A DNA stretch of 64,000 bases from Ilex aquifolium (Eukaryota > Streptophyta > Magnoliopsida > Aquifoliales > Aquifoliaceae), in assembly GCA_951799425.1 (NCBI GenBank), contig OX637404.1:20005545-20069544 (forward strand). Direction: 5' to 3'. Positions 60,501 to 64,000 of this stretch are shown piece after piece. Every line of letters begins with the position of its first letter. The first letter of the stretch is position 1. The notes beneath the pieces were generated by a model. That model was not told where the DNA came from, did no database searches, and saw only the letters and a list, made by a program, of their open reading frames with translations. A program made the translations under genes and the position numbers.

Positions 60501-61608
60501 TAAATCTTTGTATGGCCTTAAACAAGCACCCAAGCAGTGGCACGAAAAATTTGATCAATGTGTTTTAGCTAATGGGTTTAAGGCTAATGAGAGTGACAAA
60601 TGTATTTACTCAAAGTCTGAAAATGGTGAACATATTATTATTTGTTTATATGTTGATGATCTTTTAATATTTGGTACTAGTTTATATGTGATTGAGACTA
60701 CCAAGACTTTACTAAATAGAAATTTTGACATGAAAGATTTGGGTCAAGCAAATGTGATTCTTGGCATGAAAATCACAAAGAGCGTTGATGGAATTATGCT
60801 TGATCAATCTCATTACATAGAAAAAGTTTTGAAAAAATATAACTTTTTTGATTGTAAACCTGCTTGCACACCTTTTGATTCAAGCATTCATTTATTTCCA
60901 ACAGAAAAAGAAAGTGATGTAATTAATCAAATAGAGTATGCAAGCATAATTGGTAGTCTTAGATATGCCACTGATTGTACTAGACCTGATATTGCCTATG
61001 CGGTGGGTGTACTTGGTAGATTTACTAGTAGACCTAGTATGGATCATTGGAATGCAATATTTCGTCTTATGAGATATCTAAAAAGAACTATGCATGTTGG
61101 TTTATTTTATAAGAATTATCCTGCTGTACTTGAAGGTTACTGTGATGCAGATTGGAACACCCTATCGGGTGATTCTATGTCCACTACAGGTTATGTTTTT
61201 ACTATAGGTGGTGGAGCCATAAGTTGGAAATCAAAGAAGCAACAGATTATTGCAAAGTCAACAATGGAAGCTGAATTGATTGCGCTAGCTACAGCTAGTG
61301 AGGAAGCTGGATGGCTTCGTGATTTGTTGTATGATATACCTTTGTGGACAAAACCAATGCCACCTGTGTTAATTCATTGTGACAGCAATGCCGCTATAGG
61401 TAGAGTACGTAATAAGTACTATAATGGAAAATCCAGATCTGTTAGAAGAAAGCACAGTACTGTGAGATCATACCTGAATAATGGTGCGATCAATGTTGAT
61501 TATGTGAGATCGACTGACAATCTTGCCGATCCGTTAACAAAAGCTCTAGCTAGAGAAAAGATCTGGAGCACATCGAGGGGGATTGGACTCAAGCCCAAAT
61601 CGGGTTAA
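57592..61608 (+). pseudogene. Copia 3 gag-pol polyprotein, two frameshifts
   Basis: Starts at ATG 57592 ([20 protein letters not shown]). The first shift lies near 57750, close to a run of seven A. The main frame (to 60085) carries gag (WETDEDNCRNYLLNCLSDEL), zinc knuckle CFVCGKSGHFAKDC with all metal ligands, protease WWADSGASRPVCHD, and integrase with WHARLCH, TDICEFEG, RSDRGREY and GVAERKNR. A second shift at a T run near 60078 moves to the frame ending at 61608, with reverse transcriptase ([21 protein letters not shown] near 60650) and RNase H ([30 protein letters not shown]). Apart from the two homopolymer shifts, the domains appear complete, consistent with a fairly recent insertion. 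Confidence 0.9.
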
Positions 61609-62199
61609 GTCACATATGAGGATACCCAACCTAGGGACTGGAGATCCCAAGAACTAGGTTAATGGGACAAACGAATCATAGAGTGACTTGTTTTGTGAAA
61701 CATGTACTAATGAAATTTATCATTGAAATTTTATATTGTCCATCCCTATGGTGTAAAGTACATGTGATCTCGTAACGAAAATTTGGAGGATGAGATCAAT
61801 ATCTCTTAATGAGTTCTATAGCCCTTTTTGGGTGGGATGTCTTAGTTACGAGAACATCCTTGATAGACTCACCTATATGAGTGTGGAAGACGGGCCGCTT
61901 CCTATGAGAATTTGGGCTAATTCTCTAGAGCACTCAAGAAACTGGGATAAAGCACAAGGCCGAGAATGTGCTGGTTTTTGAAGCTTGATTTTGGATACCT
62001 TGAATATCATGTGTGTGATATGGTTCTACGTATCCTCAAGTAGTCATCGTTTAAAGGCTAAGTCCACTTTGACTCTAGTACGGGAACATTGAAGCACTAA
62101 GTAAAGGTTTAAAGGCATTGCCACTTTTGCAATGCATGATATTCTATTTATTGCCCAGTTACTTATATAGTGTATCTTTTATTAAAATAAGTGGGGGAT

Positions 62200-62733
62200 T
62201 GTTAGAATATTTTAACTAAAAGAGTGTTTTGTCTTGTGTGGGAACTCAATCCCACATCGACTAAAAGACCAAAGATACTTGAGTATATATATAGACTAGT
62301 GTTATCTAGCCTTTGAATCAAAGAGAGGTCTTGGGACTCTCACGTGCGCAAGGGGGGGACTAGCGGAGGAGATACGGATATATTAATTTATTATTCAATT
62401 AAATATAGAAGTAATTACGGCTTATTAAACACATATATTATCAGTATATATATGTACATATATTCCGTATACAGATATATTATATCAGCTATATTTTCTT
62501 AGATAAGTTTCTGGGCAATATTCAAAGGTGTGTGTGAAGCTTCTACTTCATTCGATTGTGCAGATTTGAGTGAAGCAACAGTCAATAGGCTGGGCTGTTG
62601 TATCCTGGGGACGACGCGTCTATACCTTCTGTGCTGTGATTCTTTCATAAAGGGGCGCGAATCGTCTTAAGAGAGCGACCTAGTCCGCGCCTCACCCTGC
62701 CGTTCACTTTATTTGGATCCACTTTTTCCAACA
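62200..62733 (+). repeat. 3' LTR of Copia 3 (534 bp)
   Basis: It matches the 5' LTR except for the missing 195-bp block and about five base changes. Confidence 0.93.
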
Positions 62734-62775
62734 CAGTCGTACTCCAGTATAACTTCACTTATTAGAAGTTGATGT

Positions 62776-62980
62776 TAGAATGTTTTCAATTGAACTTAAT
62801 GATTTTTGATTTTATAGAAATAAACAAGTATCATCATGTTGCTGAGGATGAAATATTAGTGCATGGAGAATGAAATTCGGTATGGAAACATAAATCACAT
62901 TTGTAAATGAGACATCCAATTACAAAGTTAAGATGGTCAAACTTAAAAAAACTCAATTTTGTTAAACTACTGTCCCAATC
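62776..62980. other. AT-rich DNA between two P450 pieces
   Basis: No P450 coding is recognisable. It is probably intron or decayed exon of the pseudogene. Confidence 0.4.
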
Positions 62981-62988
62981 AGAAACCT

Positions 62989-63441
62989 TTTTTTTTTATT
63001 TAAAGCCATCCAGTGGAGTGGGGGGTTTGGCAGGATCCCTACCTGTATATATAGCTAAAAAGAACAAAGTATAAGGGAGGAGGGCTTAGAGCCAAGCCTC
63101 CAGAATTACAAAGTGGGAGGAAGAAAGTCAATAAATAAACAGAAAGTGAGGACTCCTCACAGAACAAAATAATTGAAAACATAAAAATAAAACTCATCGA
63201 CGAGCGTGAAGAGTCTTTCGAGCGTCCAAGGCGAGGATGCCAGCAATATCCCAGAAAAAAGGGATGACGAGTCAGGAAATCGCTGATTGAGCTGCTGAGA
63301 GCAAGCCCAATTAGCCATGAAATCTGCAGCCTGATTCGCCTCCTGCAAGACATGACAAACGCGAGCCAAGAGAGAAGCGCACAAATGCCGAATCCGAGCA
63401 AGCAAGTAAGCATAAACTTAGTTTTCATCCATTTCGAATTG
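62989..63441 (-). mobile_element. 5'-truncated LINE fragment (RNase H end) in the P450 pseudogene
   Basis: On the - strand it encodes [20 protein letters not shown] followed by [15 protein letters not shown], typical of the RNase H end of plant LINEs. It finishes in a poly-A run (plus-strand T run, 62989-62997). AGAAACCT occurs at both edges (62981-62988 and 63442-63449) as a candidate target duplication. The sequence just inside the right edge also resembles the P450 GFSIPKGWK segment, so that boundary may lie a little further left. Confidence 0.68.
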
Positions 63442-64000
63442 AGAAACCTACAAAAGTAGAGGAAGGAAGTTGTTGTCTTGTGAAAATTTCCTTGAATTGG
63501 TGGTGCGAGTCTCTGTACTTCACTGGTCACATTCCATGAATACTTCATCATCTGTATGTCTTCCCAGTTTAGCAGCTCCTCGCATGGCTTAGCACTTGAA
63601 CAATTATCTGTTCTATTGTTTCAAAATCATAGAAACCATTTCGGAACATATTCACTATAATTTCAAAGTGTAATTCAAGATTCGATGCAACTATAGTTGA
63701 GATTTCTGTGTTACCTTTTAGGACGCCATTGTAGACGTCTAGTAAATCGGTAGACACCTATTATTGATTCCTCTCTAGCTAAAGTACTTTGGAGAGAAGA
63801 AGGTAGGATAGACAGTTGAAGGTAAGTCAACCTATTCTCCCTGGTGGTGGAGGGTTTTGGCGACCGTTGAATTTCATAGGTTTACGGAAAATCATGTGAA
63901 GATTGATAGACAGAATCAGAGATAAGAGGAGTAGAAAAGAGAGAAACAAGAGCTCTATATCATTATCTTGCATTGGTTGTTGATAATTTGGAATTAATAT

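Larger units (their letters stand above)
56842..62733 (+). mobile_element. Ty1/Copia retrotransposon 3, inserted in the P450 pseudogene
   Basis: A perfect 5-bp duplication, CAGTC, flanks it (56837-56841 and 62734-62738). The 5' LTR (56842-57570, 729 bp) and 3' LTR (62200-62733, 534 bp) share ends TGTTAGAATATT and TTTTCCAACA. They differ by one 195-bp indel and about five substitutions. The purine tract GTGGGGGAT precedes the 3' LTR. The polyprotein has gag, zinc knuckle, protease, integrase, reverse transcriptase and RNase H, with two frameshifts. Only 21 bases separate the 5' LTR from the gag ATG, with no usual tggtatcagagc primer site. Confidence 0.95.
56636..63973 (-). pseudogene. CYP716-like cytochrome P450 pseudogene, deleted and interrupted
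   Basis: Pieces in gene order on the - strand. (a) 63973-63840: start ATG, a hydrophobic anchor (IELLFLSFLLLLSLILSI) and proline-rich hinge NPPPPGRIG, the P450 N-terminus. (b) 63755-63450: LLDVYNGVLK, then [16 protein letters not shown] and [11 protein letters not shown], with the K-helix ExxR at about 63507-63521. (c) 62775-62734: KLYWSTT. (d) 56841-56636: PTYFPKPENFNP-like sequence, then [17 protein letters not shown], the heme loop, with Cys at about 56717-56719. The wording fits CYP716, whose members oxidise triterpenes such as lupeol and amyrins at C-28. About 280 residues between (a) and (b) are missing, one Gly of the heme loop is lost, stops and shifts occur, and a Copia element (56842-62733) and probably a LINE fragment (62989-63441) interrupt it. 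Confidence 0.85.

Noticed and set aside
63157..63405. Minus-strand 82-codon ORF as an independent gene
   Set aside because: It is the RNase H end of a 5'-truncated LINE, followed by a poly-A run.

Overview
This is eukaryotic DNA from a flowering plant, most likely a eudicot. It has GT-AG spliced genes, AT-rich noncoding DNA, an oxidosqualene cyclase and a CYP716-like P450 (plant triterpene enzymes), an Au-like SINE, and several classes of plant transposon. No tRNA, rRNA, CRISPR array or bacterial-type operon was seen.

Only two host genes look conserved. (1) The 3' half of an oxidosqualene cyclase of the lupeol/mixed-amyrin type lies on the + strand at 772-7052. Twelve exons encode about 448 residues with no break, including the catalytic DCTAEG motif; the N-terminal exons lie outside the window. 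(2) A complete eight-exon CDCA7-like zf-4CXXC_R1 gene lies on the - strand at 30460-33285 (331 codons). Its second exon carries a perfect 147-bp in-frame tandem duplication. A third gene is dead: a CYP716-like P450 on the - strand, spread over about 56636-63973. It keeps its membrane anchor, ExxR helix and heme-loop region, but is internally deleted and split by a Copia element and probably a LINE fragment. OSC and CYP716 enzymes act in sequence in triterpene synthesis, so the two may be remnants of one locus. That link is inference.

Most of the rest is transposons, layered on one another. 3757-4085: Au-like SINE in an OSC intron, split by a 185-bp solo LTR. 7168-11824: decayed Copia element just behind the OSC stop. 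12996-17530: young Copia element with almost identical LTRs but almost no gag, of the same family as the solo LTR. 17795-20420: decayed Ty3/gypsy. 20450-23536: decayed Copia on the - strand with a hAT-type insertion. 23856-24788: second hAT-type element. 25215-26234: possible Helitron. 26457-29872: Mutator-like element (9-bp target duplication) carrying a plant gene-like ORF. 33447-37104: cluster of hAT and foldback MITEs, including a 1.85-kb giant inverted repeat. 37845-40759: decayed plant-mobile-domain gene. 42527-45476: 2.95-kb solo LTR. About 48780-56299: L1-type LINE interrupted by a 1.35-kb LTR-like insertion. 56842-62733: third Copia element.

Terminal repeats and target-site duplications were read by eye. 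Exon boundaries of the two spliced genes were checked for GT-AG sites and reading phase. Family assignments come from recognised motifs, without database searches.
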